A DNA stretch of 64,000 bases from an uncultured Olsenella sp. (GCA_949290055.1 CASEQJ010000005.1:1-64000), one strand, 5' to 3'. Shown: positions 1-9,055, numbered from the stretch's first letter. Program-made: numbers and translations. Notes: generated by a model from the sequence alone, not told the origin.

Positions 1-515
1 AGCTCGGCTACGCGCTGCGGGCCCTCGCGCAGCGCCTCGATCACGGCGCGCTGGCGCGAGGCGGTGCGCGCGGGCGTGAAGTCGTTGGCGGCGGGCGTGA
101 GCGCGGCCCAGCGGTCGTCCACGGCGCCGGCGCGCTCGGTCTGCAGCTCCCAGGGGTCCTCGGCGGAGGCGCGCGTCACGCGGACCTTCTGGCCCGGCGC
201 GAGGAAGGGCCGGATCGCCTCGGCGGGCGGGCAGGCGTACTCGCGCGCCATCCAGGCGGCCACGCGGGCGGCGGTGGCGTCGAAGGCGCTCGGCGCGAGG
301 ACCTGCTCGAGCGCGCAGATCTTCTCGGGCGCGACGTCTGCCGGCGGCTCGTCGCCGACGGCGACCACGTAGCCCACGGCCGCGCGGTTCGCAAAGGTCA
401 CGAGCACCGTGGCGCCGACGACGGCCTCGGCGGCGAGCTCGGGCGGCACGGCGTAGTCGAAGGCCGCGTCCAGCGCGCGCGTGGGTATGTCGAGCACGAC
501 GCTCGCGTAGGGCAT
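1..515 (-). CDS. priA: Primosomal protein N' (PriA), N-terminal part, cut by the window edge
   Basis: Only the first 171 codons are present, read leftwards from the ATG whose complement lies at 513-515. PriA is the 3'-to-5' helicase that recognises stalled forks and reloads the replicative helicase. The visible part matches the N-terminal 3'-DNA-binding domain: the stretch ALDAAFDYAVP near residue 16 and VGATVLVTFANRAAVGYVV near residue 33 are typical. The sequence then enters a winged-helix segment (RQRAVIEALREG) just before the edge. The helicase motifs and zinc-binding cysteines lie outside the window. The downstream gene of this strand is not visible. Identification rests on the N-terminal pattern only. 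Confidence 0.8.
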   Translation of the reverse strand, partial: MPYASVVLDIPTRALDAAFDYAVPPELAAEAVVGATVLVTFANRAAVGYVVAVGDEPPADVAPEKICALEQVLAPSAFDATAARVAAWMAREYACPPAEAIRPFLAPGQKVRVTRASAEDPWELQTERAGAVDDRWAALTPAANDFTPARTASRQRAVIEALREGPQRVAE

Positions 516-566
516 TGGCGGGCCTCCGTTCTTCTCGACAGTCCATTGTAGCGCGGCGCGGTTGGT

Positions 567-787
567 TCCCGTTGTCCCGGGGGTTGTCCCGGGCGCGTCT
601 AGGAATTCGCGGGGTTGTTTCGGGGGCGTCTAGAAAACGCGGGACTTGTCCTGACGCGCGGCCGCCGTTGGACGCAAAATCACTGTTTTGCGGGCAACGC
701 CGGGACAAGAGCCCGATTTTCTAGACAGCCGCAAGACAAGGTCCCGAATTCCTAGACGCGCCCGGGACAAGACCCGCAAATCCTAGA
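567..787. repeat. 31-bp-unit repeat array, left copy
   Basis: The gap between priA and the phosphatase gene is filled by about seven degenerate units in both orientations. Each unit combines a TCTAG-type word (TCTAGGAATTC, TTTCTAGA, TCCTAGA) with GACAAG or its complement CTTGTC, spaced at roughly 30 bp. The same unit forms a longer array at 60690-61280 and single or degenerate copies near 40218 and 49970. It lacks the conserved long direct repeats and unique spacers of a CRISPR. Function is unknown. Confidence 0.75.
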
Positions 788-1643
788 AGCCCAGCCAGAA
801 CAGGCTCGCGTCGTCGCCGACCTTCATGCGCGGAAAGCGCGTGAGCTGGGCGTCCGCCGCCTCCAGCACACGCATCCGGTCGCAGAGCTCGAGGGCCGAG
901 AAGTACGTGGCGCCGCGAACCCACTCCGCAAGCGACGCCAGCCCGTACTGGCCGAACGCGCGGAAGAGCCCGTCGCTCATGCCCGCGACCGCGGCCAGCT
1001 CGGCGCGCGGCAGCGTGAGCCGCCGGGCGTGCGCGAGCCCGGAGCCGGAGGGGTCCAGGCACCAGTAGCCGCCCGACGTGTTGCGCAGGCGGCGGTTGGC
1101 CAGCACCTCCTCGCGCACGAGGGCGCGGCGCTCGGCCACCGTGAGGTCGCGCCCGGCGGAGCGCTCGACCATGAGCTCGACCACGCGCTCGTCCAGCGCC
1201 TCGAGCGTCTCGTCGGTTGAGACGAGAAGCTCGCCCGTGCGGAGGAGAACCACGAGCGGCGAGTCCGCGAGACCCCAGAGCTCGACGTCCTTCTCGCCCG
1301 CCACGGCGAGCGCGAGCGTGGCGGAGGGCACCGCCGCGGGGTCGAGCTCGTCCGCCGAGCGGCTGAGCGCCGCCTCGAGCTCCGCGCGAGCGGTCGCCGT
1401 CGCGTCAACGAGCGCCTGCTCAGGGGCTATGCCGGACTCCAGCGCCTGGCACAGCCCCACGCCCACCGTGTGCGCGAACCACTGGGCGTTGGTGGAGAAG
1501 CCCGTCGAGACCGCCGGCAGCTCCACGAGCCCCGTGGCCCCGTCGATAACGACGCCATACGCCCCGCCGCCCGGCAGCGCGCCCGCGTGGGCAAAGTCCT
1601 CGTTCGCCGCGTTCCCGCGATCGGTGAAAAAGAAGCCCCGCAT
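783..1643 (-). CDS. PP2C-family (PPM) Ser/Thr phosphatase-like protein
   Basis: The 286-residue product resembles small PP2C-type phosphatases, Mn/Mg-dependent enzymes that remove phosphate from Ser/Thr. The metal-binding acidic residues are placed as in the family: DRGNAANEDF at the start (about residues 8-17), VIDGATG near 32, a mid-protein MSDG, and VGDDAS close to the C terminus. I chose the ATG at 1643 because the conserved FFFTDRGN begins right after it; an ATG nine codons upstream (1670) is also possible. It stands alone between repeat regions, so the context gives no substrate. The segment AGEKDVEL carries the over-represented word GGCGAGAAG. Confidence 0.7.
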   Translation of the reverse strand: MRGFFFTDRGNAANEDFAHAGALPGGGAYGVVIDGATGLVELPAVSTGFSTNAQWFAHTVGVGLCQALESGIAPEQALVDATATARAELEAALSRSADELDPAAVPSATLALAVAGEKDVELWGLADSPLVVLLRTGELLVSTDETLEALDERVVELMVERSAGRDLTVAERRALVREEVLANRRLRNTSGGYWCLDPSGSGLAHARRLTLPRAELAAVAGMSDGLFRAFGQYGLASLAEWVRGATYFSALELCDRMRVLEAADAQLTRFPRMKVGDDASLFWLGF

Positions 1644-1737
1644 GTCGCAGCCTGCCTTTCGGTGTCTCATTCCCGCCTGTTTTGGGTTCTAAGCTCCTCC
1701 GCGTCGCGGAGCCGCCGCGATTCCGGCCTTCCCTTGT

Positions 1738-1945
1738 GGTTTTGGGGCAAAGCTTTGATGCGTGCATAAATCCTGTTGCCCACAACCTACCAGAACACGG
1801 CAGCGGGCGAGCAGAACGCGGATTTTGCGGCCCCATCGCGCCGCCCCGGCGCCGACCGCATAAAACCTTCGCCCCAAAACCGCCCCTCGAACCCGAAATC
1901 AGCGCCCCCGCCGCACGCACCGCCCCGGAAAACCCAAAACCCCGC
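1738..1945. repeat. Dispersed inverted-arm repeat, copy 1
   Basis: A left arm GTTTTGGGGCAAAGCTTTGA (continuing TGC) at about 1739-1761 is followed by two inverted copies, one at 1764-1786 (starts GCATAAATCCTGTTGCCC) and one at 1858-1880 (starts GCATAAAACCTTCGCCCC). A further AAAACCCAAAACC word lies at about 1928. The same layout recurs at 2523, 36550, 40057, 45811 and 46203, always between genes. This suggests a small mobile or palindromic repeat family. Confidence 0.75.
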
Positions 1946-2313
1946 GCTCCGCGGCAACGACAACGACAACGACAACGACAGGACGTATCTCAATCCAAGA
2001 GCACGCGAAAGAGCATCATCCGACACGCACATCCGGCGAACGGCAATGTTACCTGCCCGTATACCCGTTCACCTACTTCGAACAAAAGGCAAGGACCGTG
2101 CCGCCCCTGTATAGCATTAACGGAGTTAGAGAGCAATATTGCGCAAGCTTCGACGTGTTGCCATAAACGGAATGCTCTCGGTTCGTTAGGCCTTGCAAAC
2201 CAAGCGAGACCGTAACGATAGCGGACATCGTCAGAGGAGGTGAGGGCGCTTGCTGCCAAAAAGCAGTTTGTACGGTGACCTGTTCCATCACATCCACGGG
2301 GGGAGGACTGGTC
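1946..2313. other. Intergenic stretch without a recognised gene
   Basis: Begins with a short CAACGA microsatellite-like run (about 1957-1980). A possible stem, CTCTCGGTTCGTT against an inverted partner AACCAAGCGAGAC, lies at about 2175-2212. A purine-rich AGGAGGTGAGGG is at about 2233-2245. No convincing protein or RNA gene is seen. Its position before a small membrane-protein frame makes a type I toxin-antitoxin layout conceivable but unproven. Confidence 0.4.
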
Positions 2314-2844
2314 ATGCCGTCAGAAAAGTACGACCGAGGTCGCAAGCGTCCCGCTGTCGTCGCTTCAGTATCGCTGGCGTTCGGTCTTAGGGAAATCGAA
2401 GGCGACTCCATCGGCCCCATCACTCAGATTGCGCTGCTTCTCGCAGCACTCGCCCTTGTCATCGTAGCGGTGGCTCGCTTGATTGAGGCGATTGGGCCCC
2501 TACCCAACAATCAGAGCAATCTGGTTTTGGGACAAAGCTTTGATGCGCCCCAAGGCCGGGCATCGAGCTTGTTGCCTACAACCTATCAGAACGTAGGTTT
2601 TGTGGACCGCTCATGCCGTCCCGGCGGCGTCCGCATAAAACCCTTGCCCAAAACCGCTCCGCGATCCCGAAATAATCGCTTCCACCGGGCGCACCGCAGC
2701 AGAAAACCCAAAACCTCACATTCCGCAACAGGCGGCCGCGTCCGGCCAGCTTCGAGGCACGCCCAGCCCACGCGTCAAGTCGTCCCCGCCCAGACGGGAG
2801 AGGAAAGCACTTCGCGCAGCCGCAAACAGAGCCTTCATCAGTGA
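2314..2844 (+). CDS. Putative small membrane protein, C-terminal half encoded by repeat DNA
   Basis: ATG at 2314 is preceded at good spacing by a strong GGGGGGAGG ribosome site (2298-2305), which is why I list it. Residues 1-70 look protein-like: a basic start (MPSEKYDRGRKRP) and one hydrophobic segment ITQIALLLAALALVIVAVA at about residues 36-54. From about residue 72 the frame runs through the dispersed inverted-arm repeat and is probably not selected as protein. The original gene may have been a short single-span peptide whose stop was displaced by the repeat. I recognise no family; holin-like type I toxins have a similar architecture only. Confidence 0.35.
   Translation: MPSEKYDRGRKRPAVVASVSLAFGLREIEGDSIGPITQIALLLAALALVIVAVARLIEAIGPLPNNQSNLVLGQSFDAPQGRASSLLPTTYQNVGFVDRSCRPGGVRIKPLPKTAPRSRNNRFHRAHRSRKPKTSHSATGGRVRPASRHAQPTRQVVPAQTGEESTSRSRKQSLHQ
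2523..2720. repeat. Dispersed inverted-arm repeat, copy 2
   Basis: Left arm GTTTTGGGACAAAGCTTTGA (continuing TGC) at 2524-2546, first inverted arm at 2560-2582, second inverted arm (GCATAAAACCCTTGCCC...) at 2633-2654, outer AAAACCCAAAACC word at about 2702. The spacing matches copy 1 closely, so the two copies 0.8 kb apart are structurally equivalent. Confidence 0.75.
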
Positions 2845-2929
2845 CGCGGCCACCTACGCGGAGATGATTCCGTTGGCAAGATCATGTCCATACGCCGCCA
2901 GAACGTCAAACAATCCCAAACGCTTCAAT

Positions 2930-3125
2930 TACTCAGCAAGGTATTCGCCGCAGCCGAGGGCACGTCATGCCGAATAAGAACACGATAAATGCGCTCACGT
3001 GCAAGAACTCCCATGACGCGCCAGTCGAGCGGTCGAACGCGCCGTCGAGCTCGTGCGACCTCCCAGCACCCTTTCCCACCGGCGCAACATCCTCTCGATA
3101 ATCCGCTGCTCATACCTGGTCAGCC
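2930..3125 (-). pseudogene. Possible decayed transposase N-terminal fragment
   Basis: On the minus strand one frame reads LTRYEQRIIERMLRRWERV and, after apparent frameshifts, another reads AFDRSTGASWEF. Together these resemble the helix-turn-helix opening of IS30-type transposases. No intact frame exists and no terminal repeats are visible. The rest of the gap 2845-3389 shows nothing else I can name. This is a weak call based on pattern only. Confidence 0.25.
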
Positions 3126-3389
3126 TCGCGTGGGGCCCCTCCAACGGCTCCTCCTGGCCCCTCCCCCTTTCCCGGCATAACTGTCTCCTCGGCTCCGCGG
3201 AACGGCGTCTCCGGCCACGAGGGGCAACTCTGCCTCGGACTCACCGATGCATAACCCTCTGAGTACGGGGTGTCTCGCCGAACTTGCGAATCTAGGGACA
3301 ACAGCTTTACGCCAACCAACTCCCCTCGCATGCAAAACCTTAAAGCGGTTAGTGTTATCCTAGTTCAGCCGAGGAAGGGGAGGCTTCGC

Positions 3390-3914
3390 GTGTCAGAGGT
3401 TCTGCTCGTCGATACCCACGATCGCCCGCTGGGAACCATGGAGAAGCTCGAGGCTCACGAGAAGGGTCTGCTACACCGTGCGTTCTCCCTGTTCGTCGTC
3501 TCGGACGAAGCCATGCTCATACAGCGACGCGCCACGGCGAAGTACCACTCGGGTGGTCTGTGGGCAAACGCATGCTGCTCACACCCCGGCCGGAATGCCG
3601 ACGTCGTCGACGAGGCAATCAGGCGCGCCCGCGAGGAGCTCGGCCTTGACCCCGCACAGCTCGAAGGTCGTCCTGTCGAGGTTGCCTCGTTCGTATATCG
3701 CGCCAACCTCGGGCCAGTCTTCGAATACGAGTACGACCACGTCCTTCTAGCCCGCGCGCCTCAGACGGTTCAGCTCACGCCGGACCCGGAGGAGGTCGAC
3801 CGCGTCGCGTGGGTCGGCTTCGACGAGCTCGAACGGCGGCTCCTCGAGGAGCCGGACGACTTCGCTCCCTGGTTCCTCACGGCCTGCCCGCTTGTCCTGG
3901 CAGCGACACGCTGA
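3390..3914 (+). CDS. idi: Isopentenyl-diphosphate delta-isomerase, type I
   Basis: Interconverts IPP and DMAPP, the allylic starter for prenyl chains. The 174-residue product has the type I (Nudix-fold) signature: HEKGLLHRAFS (metal ligands about H23 and H29), QRRATAKYHSGGLW and NACCSHP (catalytic Cys about 63), then an ExE pair in VFEYEYDHVLL. GTG at 3390 is chosen because GAGGAAGGGGAGG sits just upstream and the protein then has normal length; the frame is open 40 codons further upstream without homology. It lies 31 bp before the UDP-sugar decarboxylase gene, so the two are probably co-transcribed. That links isoprenoid supply to the following glycan genes. Confidence 0.92.
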   Translation: MSEVLLVDTHDRPLGTMEKLEAHEKGLLHRAFSLFVVSDEAMLIQRRATAKYHSGGLWANACCSHPGRNADVVDEAIRRAREELGLDPAQLEGRPVEVASFVYRANLGPVFEYEYDHVLLARAPQTVQLTPDPEEVDRVAWVGFDELERRLLEEPDDFAPWFLTACPLVLAATR

Positions 3915-3945
3915 GACCGCGACTTACGAAGGCGGTGGCTGACCC

Positions 3946-4887
3946 ATGAGATACCTCGTAACCGGAGGCGCGGGCTTCGTCGGCTCTCACCTATGTGCGT
4001 GTCTGCTGAGCGAGGGGCATGACGTGACCTGCGTCGACAATCTCCGCACCGGCAGACGCGAGAACCTCGCCAAGCTCCTCGGAAACGACGGCTTTCGACT
4101 CCTGGAGCTCGACATCCGCGACGATCTGCCCCTCGAGGGCCCCGTGGACTGCGTCTTCAACCTCGCGAGCCCCGCGAGCCCACCTCACTACCAGCGCGAC
4201 CCGCTTGACACGCTGCTTACCAACGTCGAGGGCACGAAGCACATGCTCGAGCTGGCCCGTAAGAGCGGGGCGCGCTTCGTCCAGGCGAGCACGAGCGAGG
4301 TCTACGGCAATCCCCTCGAGGAGCCCCAGAGCGAGAGCTACCTCGGCAACGTCAACCCCTGCGGCCCTCGCTCCTGCTACGACGAGGGCAAGCGCTGCGC
4401 CGAGACGCTCTGCTACATATACCGCGAGCGCCACGGCGTCGACGTGCGCGTGTCGCGCATCTTCAACACCTACGGCCCCCACATGAGCCAAGACGACGGC
4501 CGTGTGATCAGCAACTTCGTCGTTCAGGCGTTGCTCGGCAAGCCACTCACGGTCTATGGAGACGGATCCCAGACCCGCAGCTTCTGCTATGTCAGCGACA
4601 CTGTCCGCGGCCTGATCGCGCTCTCACATGTCGACGGCCCGCTGTTCGGCCCCGTCAACCTTGGAAACCCCGCTGAGATTACCGTCGGCGAGCTCGCACG
4701 GCGCGTAATCGAGCGCATCGACCCCTCACTCGGCGTGGAAACCCACCCGCTGCCCGCTGACGACCCGCTGCGCCGCCGTCCGGACATCTCACTCGCCAGG
4801 CAAGAGCTGGGCTGGGAGCCGACCGTCGACCTCGACGAGGGGCTCACGGCCACAATCAGCTACTTCAAGGAGGTGCTCGGCGCATGA
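3946..4887 (+). CDS. UDP-glucuronate decarboxylase (UDP-xylose synthase)
   Basis: A 313-residue short-chain dehydrogenase-type enzyme. TGGAGFVGS at residues 6-14 binds NAD. The block NLASPASPPHYQ (72-83), ASTSEVYGNPLEEPQ (114-128) and GPRSCYDEGKR (140-150, with Tyr145 and Lys149) is characteristic of UDP-glucuronate decarboxylases rather than simple epimerases. The reaction is UDP-glucuronate to UDP-xylose plus CO2. The substrate could come from the Ugd encoded at 19529-20788 at the other end of the cluster. The stop overlaps the next start by four bases (ATGA), indicating translational coupling with the glycosyltransferases. Confidence 0.9.
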   Translation: MRYLVTGGAGFVGSHLCACLLSEGHDVTCVDNLRTGRRENLAKLLGNDGFRLLELDIRDDLPLEGPVDCVFNLASPASPPHYQRDPLDTLLTNVEGTKHMLELARKSGARFVQASTSEVYGNPLEEPQSESYLGNVNPCGPRSCYDEGKRCAETLCYIYRERHGVDVRVSRIFNTYGPHMSQDDGRVISNFVVQALLGKPLTVYGDGSQTRSFCYVSDTVRGLIALSHVDGPLFGPVNLGNPAEITVGELARRVIERIDPSLGVETHPLPADDPLRRRPDISLARQELGWEPTVDLDEGLTATISYFKEVLGA

Positions 4888-6017
4888 GCGACCTGTCCAA
4901 CATAGGCGTCTCCGTAATTGTCCCCACCTGGAACCGTGCGGAGCTCCTCGAGGAGATGCTGCGCTCCGTGCATGAGGACCGCCAGCGCTACGACGGTCCG
5001 AGCGAGGTGATTGTCGTCGACAGCAGCGAGGGCGAGCAGCGCGAGAAGATCGAGCGCAGCTGTCGCCTTCACGATGCCGTCTACCTCGCAGGCGACCAGA
5101 GCGTCCGGCGCAAGCGCAACCTCGGCTGCGCGCACGCACGCCACGACCTTCTACTTTTCCTCGACTCCGACGTCACCGTGGAGCCGGGCACGATTGCCGG
5201 GCATGCCGAGAAGTACCTCGAGGGCAGCCACATAGGGGCGGTGCAGGGACTCACCGAGTTCGTCGGGCACGGCGGCTTCTGGTGGCATGTCGCCGAGCTG
5301 TCGGGGCTCACCGAGTCCTTCTCTAACGCTCGTAAGTACCCGTTCCAGTCATGGTCGATCACGAACAACCTCTCCGTGCGCCGTGACGTCTTCGAGCGCA
5401 TTGGTCGCTTTCGCGACGACTTCCCCTTCAAGCTCGGCGGCGACGACCTTGAGATGTCCTACCGAATCGCGCACGCGGGCTACCTGATAGCCTCTGCGCC
5501 GCGCGCGGTGGCCCTCCATGCGAAGACCACCTGGGACAACCCCCGCGCCCTTCTCGACCGGACGAGACGCTGGGGTACCATGGAGAGCCGCATCTGCTCG
5601 CTCCACCCCGAGCTCTATCGCCTCTCGGTGCCCAAGAGCTACGTCCTCGAGCTGCCGCTTCTGGTGGCGCCGCTCCTTGTTGCTGCGGCGAGCGGCGAAA
5701 CGAGCGTTGCCCTGGTCTCGGCCGCCCTGCTCGTCCTCTTCGTCCTCCAGCGCTATCTGCGAGAGTGCCGCGCGCACGGTGGCCTGCTTAACCCCGTTCA
5801 CCTGTTGCTCGCCCTCTGTGTCAACGCACGCTACGAGCTCTTCCGCCAGGCGGGCTATCTCTCACAGGGTCACTGCGACGGTCTTGTCCACGCCATGGTC
5901 TTCAACTGCTACCAAGCGCGCGGCTCAATCGGACCGGACGCACGCCGCATTGCGACCGTCCTCGCCGACCTTGCCTTTGTCCTTCTCGCCTATGGGGTGA
6001 TCGAACGTGTCCTCTGA
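4884..6017 (+). CDS. Family-2 glycosyltransferase with C-terminal membrane segments (first of three)
   Basis: Residues 9-18 (VSVIVPTWNR) start a GT-A fold and LFLDSDVTVEP gives the metal-binding DxD (Asp94, Asp96). GGDDLEMSYR is the usual acceptor-side acidic motif. Two hydrophobic segments around residues 250-290 and one at the C terminus suggest membrane attachment, as in polyprenyl-linked sugar transfer or polymer synthesis. The sugar and acceptor cannot be read from sequence; UDP-xylose is a candidate because the decarboxylase gene is fused translationally upstream. Start and stop overlap both neighbours. Confidence 0.85.
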   Translation: MSDLSNIGVSVIVPTWNRAELLEEMLRSVHEDRQRYDGPSEVIVVDSSEGEQREKIERSCRLHDAVYLAGDQSVRRKRNLGCAHARHDLLLFLDSDVTVEPGTIAGHAEKYLEGSHIGAVQGLTEFVGHGGFWWHVAELSGLTESFSNARKYPFQSWSITNNLSVRRDVFERIGRFRDDFPFKLGGDDLEMSYRIAHAGYLIASAPRAVALHAKTTWDNPRALLDRTRRWGTMESRICSLHPELYRLSVPKSYVLELPLLVAPLLVAAASGETSVALVSAALLVLFVLQRYLRECRAHGGLLNPVHLLLALCVNARYELFRQAGYLSQGHCDGLVHAMVFNCYQARGSIGPDARRIATVLADLAFVLLAYGVIERVL

Positions 6018-7140
6018 GACGAACGTGCCGCGCGGAATCAGCGTCGTCATTGCAACGAAGGGCCGCGTCAAACTGCTCGACGAGCTTTTGGAGTCCCTCG
6101 ACGAGGCACGCTCGCGCTTCCCGCTGCCGAGCGAGGTGATTCTTGTTGACGACAGCTCCCCCGACGACGTCCGCGAGATCGAGGACATGTGCGAGCGTCA
6201 CGACGCGCGCCGCATAGCGTTCGGTCCCTCGGTCGCCGAGAAGCGCAACGTCGGCGTAAGGAACAGCCGCTATGAAGTGGCACTGCTGCTCGACTCCGAC
6301 TGCCTCGCCACGCCGGAGCTGCTGAACGAGCACTACCGCTGCTACGAGGATCCCTCCGTGGGCGCGGTGGCGGGCCTGCTCGAGTTCGTGGGACCGGATA
6401 CCTGGTTCTGGAAAGCGGTCGCCAACTCACAGTTTGTTGTCTGCTTTGACTTCCCGCGCTGGATGGAGACCGTACCGTGGACCCCCACGGCCAACTGCTC
6501 GGTGCGCCGCGACGTCTTCGAGGCGCTCGGCGGCTTTGACCGCGGTTTCCCCGACAAACCAGGCGGCGAAGACGTTGACCTGGGCCTTCGCATAACCCAG
6601 GGCGGCCACGTCATGACCTGCAACCCCAAGGCACTCGTATACCACCAGAAGAAGACATGGATTCCGGTCAAGGCCATGATCAAGCGACTGTGGCACTACG
6701 GCTCTGCCGACCTCTTCCTCATGGAGCGTCACCCCGACCTGCTCTACCCCTGCTACCCGCGCCGGACGCTGCTCGTGCTTGCCGTCGTCGCACTCTGCGT
6801 CGTATTCGCCGCGCTCGCCTGCCCCCTCGCGCTTGCCGCGGTCCCAATCGTCCTGCTCGTCGACCTCGCGCTGTGCGCAGCGGCGATGCAGTCCTACGAG
6901 AAGCGCCGCGTGAGCTTTCTGCAGCAGGTGGTCATACAGCTGCTCATTCTCGACAACGAGCTCGGCTTTCTGTGTCGCTGCCTGGAGCGTCGACGCTTCG
7001 ACTTCATGGGGCAGCAGCTAATCTACTTCGACGGGCAGGCGTTCGGAATCGTCGACCGCGGGTCACTTCTGACGCTCGCCCACCTCGGCTCTGCAGTCCT
7101 TCTCGCCGTCCTCCTACTCGCAACCACGGTCCTGGCATGA
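6007..7140 (+). CDS. Family-2 glycosyltransferase with C-terminal membrane segments (second of three)
   Basis: Same length (377 residues) and layout as the preceding gene, so the two are likely ancient duplicates. ISVVIATKGR at 11-20, LLLDSDCLATPE with DxD at Asp96/Asp98, and GGEDVDLGLR are the family landmarks. Hydrophobic segments near residues 255-295 and at the C terminus predict membrane association. The GTG start at 6007 overlaps the previous gene by 11 bases. Substrates unknown. Confidence 0.85.
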   Translation: MSSETNVPRGISVVIATKGRVKLLDELLESLDEARSRFPLPSEVILVDDSSPDDVREIEDMCERHDARRIAFGPSVAEKRNVGVRNSRYEVALLLDSDCLATPELLNEHYRCYEDPSVGAVAGLLEFVGPDTWFWKAVANSQFVVCFDFPRWMETVPWTPTANCSVRRDVFEALGGFDRGFPDKPGGEDVDLGLRITQGGHVMTCNPKALVYHQKKTWIPVKAMIKRLWHYGSADLFLMERHPDLLYPCYPRRTLLVLAVVALCVVFAALACPLALAAVPIVLLVDLALCAAAMQSYEKRRVSFLQQVVIQLLILDNELGFLCRCLERRRFDFMGQQLIYFDGQAFGIVDRGSLLTLAHLGSAVLLAVLLLATTVLA

Positions 7141-8015
7141 TTGCCGCGTCGCGAAAGTCCGTCGAGACAAGCGTGGTGATTCCCGCCTACAACGAGGCAG
7201 AATCGATCGGTGCGTGCGTCGACGCGCTGCTTGCAGGCAGCGTGATTCCGCTCGAGATCATAGTCGCAGATGGAGGCAGCAACGACGCCACTCGTGACGT
7301 TGCGCGCGCCCACGGTGCGACGGTCGTTGACAACCTGGGGCGCACGGCGGCGAGCGGCCGCAACGTTGGCTGGCGCGCGAGCCGTGGGAGCGCGGTCGCC
7401 TTCGTCGACGCCGACTGCACGGCCGTTCCAGGCTGGCTCGAGGCGCTCGAGCGGCGCCTCGAAGACGAGACGATCGACGGCATCGCGGGCCGCATCTCCC
7501 CGCGCGAGCCACGCAACGAGTGCGAGGCCTACTGGAACCACCTTGCCTGGGAAGTCCTCATGCACTTCGGAGACGAGCCCTCCGAGATAAGGGGCCGCGA
7601 GCTTGCGCACTCGGTTGTCACGGCCTCGTGCTGCTACCGCCGCTCCGCCCTCGAGCGCCTGGGCGGCTTTGACGAGTGGTTCGGCAACAACGCCGAGGAC
7701 GTTGATCTCACCTGGCGAGCGCTGGACGCGGGGTGTCGACTGGTCTACGAACCCGCGGCACAGGTCTGGGCCAACGGCGTAACCGACGTCACTGGCGTGC
7801 GACGCAAGGCGTTTCGCAACGGCGTCTCAAGCAGCAAGCTTCAGAAGCGCTACGGCACCCTGGTCAACCACGACTGGGCGATATACCGAATGCTGCTGGA
7901 CAACTTGCGCGGAAGGAGCGCCTGCGAGCACCCCGCGCTCGAGCGAAACGAGCTCGTCTGGCACCTGCTCGGCAAGTACTGGGGCTCGCTGCGTCACGGC
8001 GTGATCAACGTCTAG
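7137..8015 (+). CDS. Family-2 glycosyltransferase (third of three), soluble type
   Basis: The ATG at 7137 overlaps the previous stop (ATGA) and begins a 292-residue product with SVVIPAYNEAESIG (12-25), VADGGSNDAT (43-52), and FVDADC with DxD at Asp91/Asp93. NNAEDVDLTWRALDAG follows the acceptor-side pattern. Unlike its two neighbours it has no obvious C-terminal membrane segments. It ends four bases into the 3' end of the convergent UbiA-family gene. Its frame stays open far upstream inside the previous gene, but homology begins only here. Confidence 0.85.
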   Translation: MIAASRKSVETSVVIPAYNEAESIGACVDALLAGSVIPLEIIVADGGSNDATRDVARAHGATVVDNLGRTAASGRNVGWRASRGSAVAFVDADCTAVPGWLEALERRLEDETIDGIAGRISPREPRNECEAYWNHLAWEVLMHFGDEPSEIRGRELAHSVVTASCCYRRSALERLGGFDEWFGNNAEDVDLTWRALDAGCRLVYEPAAQVWANGVTDVTGVRRKAFRNGVSSSKLQKRYGTLVNHDWAIYRMLLDNLRGRSACEHPALERNELVWHLLGKYWGSLRHGVINV

Positions 8016-9055
8016 CCGCGGCGCACGACCCCGCGAACGTAGGCGGGCGCATAGCGCAGGTTCGTGCACTTCGAGACCAGAGTCGGGGCTCCGGCAAGCA
8101 GAAAGAGCGCCGCCATGAGCAGGTAGGCGGGGCCAAAGCTGCCCAGAGCGAGGCACCCCGCACACGGAACGATGACGTTGAGCAGAGCCTCAAGTGGCAC
8201 AAGGTCAAAGGTGTAGAGCACGTCCCGCTTCCCGAACACCCGCACGAACACGCCGACCAGAAGCCAGGTGACGATTGCGTAGGCAAAAAGGGCAGACGCC
8301 ACCGCCGTCGGCGAAACCGTCCAGAGAGGAACCAGAACCGAGGGAACGAGCAAGACGACCTCAATGACGAGAAGCGCGTCCACGCCGCGACGCAGCGAGC
8401 GCACGGCGTGATCGCGGGCGAACGTCCGCGTGCCGGTGATCTCGTCGTTTTCTCGGTCCATCATCTGGTGGACCAGTATGTAGCGCAGGCCGTTCAGAAA
8501 CGAGAGCAGCACCCAGTCGAATGTGACCACCCAGGGCAGGTCGAACAGCAGCCCCGCCACGAGAATCGGGGTGCCCCGCTGGGCGAACGAGGAGCAGACC
8601 ACTCCCCAAACCCCGCGCTCCTTGAGTCGCAGCACCGGGATCGAGTACGACGCACCAAGCAAATACGTTGCCGCGGCAAGGGCGAGAGCGGTGGGTGAGA
8701 AGGAGGCGGGGGCGGCAGCGAGGAGCAGACCCACGAGGGTGAGCGCCGCCAGGACGGCAACCGTGAGGGGCGCCGGAACAAGGCAGACGGCCTTGCGCTT
8801 GCCCGCCCGCAGGTCCTCCTCGCGGTCCGAGTAGTCGTTGATCAGGTAGCCGAAGGCAAGAAAGACCGAGACAAAGAGGACAAACAGAAGCATATTCAGG
8901 GGGAAGTCGGGCCCGGGGGCACGCCGCAGGGCCAGCGTCCCATAGACCGGAGCGCAGAGCACGAGCGGGACGACCGAGAAGAACCACTCGTCGAAGCGCA
9001 CGTAGGAGCGCACGAACGCGAGGGGACCCTGAAGCCCCGTGCCATTAGCCGCCAT
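8012..9055 (-). CDS. UbiA-family polyprenyl transferase
   Basis: A 347-residue integral membrane protein with about nine hydrophobic segments. Both aspartate-rich motifs of the UbiA superfamily are intact: NDYSDREEDLRAGKR (residues 73-87) and HQMMDRENDEITGTR (196-210). These bind Mg-diphosphate of an allylic polyprenyl diphosphate, which is transferred to an aromatic ring, a glycerol phosphate or a sugar phosphate depending on subfamily. The family includes 4-hydroxybenzoate prenyltransferase and decaprenyl-phosphate phosphoribosyltransferase. Sequence alone does not decide the acceptor. It is the only gene of the cluster's middle part on this strand and shares a divergent promoter region with the radical SAM operon. 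Confidence 0.85.
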   Translation of the reverse strand: MAANGTGLQGPLAFVRSYVRFDEWFFSVVPLVLCAPVYGTLALRRAPGPDFPLNMLLFVLFVSVFLAFGYLINDYSDREEDLRAGKRKAVCLVPAPLTVAVLAALTLVGLLLAAAPASFSPTALALAAATYLLGASYSIPVLRLKERGVWGVVCSSFAQRGTPILVAGLLFDLPWVVTFDWVLLSFLNGLRYILVHQMMDRENDEITGTRTFARDHAVRSLRRGVDALLVIEVVLLVPSVLVPLWTVSPTAVASALFAYAIVTWLLVGVFVRVFGKRDVLYTFDLVPLEALLNVIVPCAGCLALGSFGPAYLLMAALFLLAGAPTLVSKCTNLRYAPAYVRGVVRRG

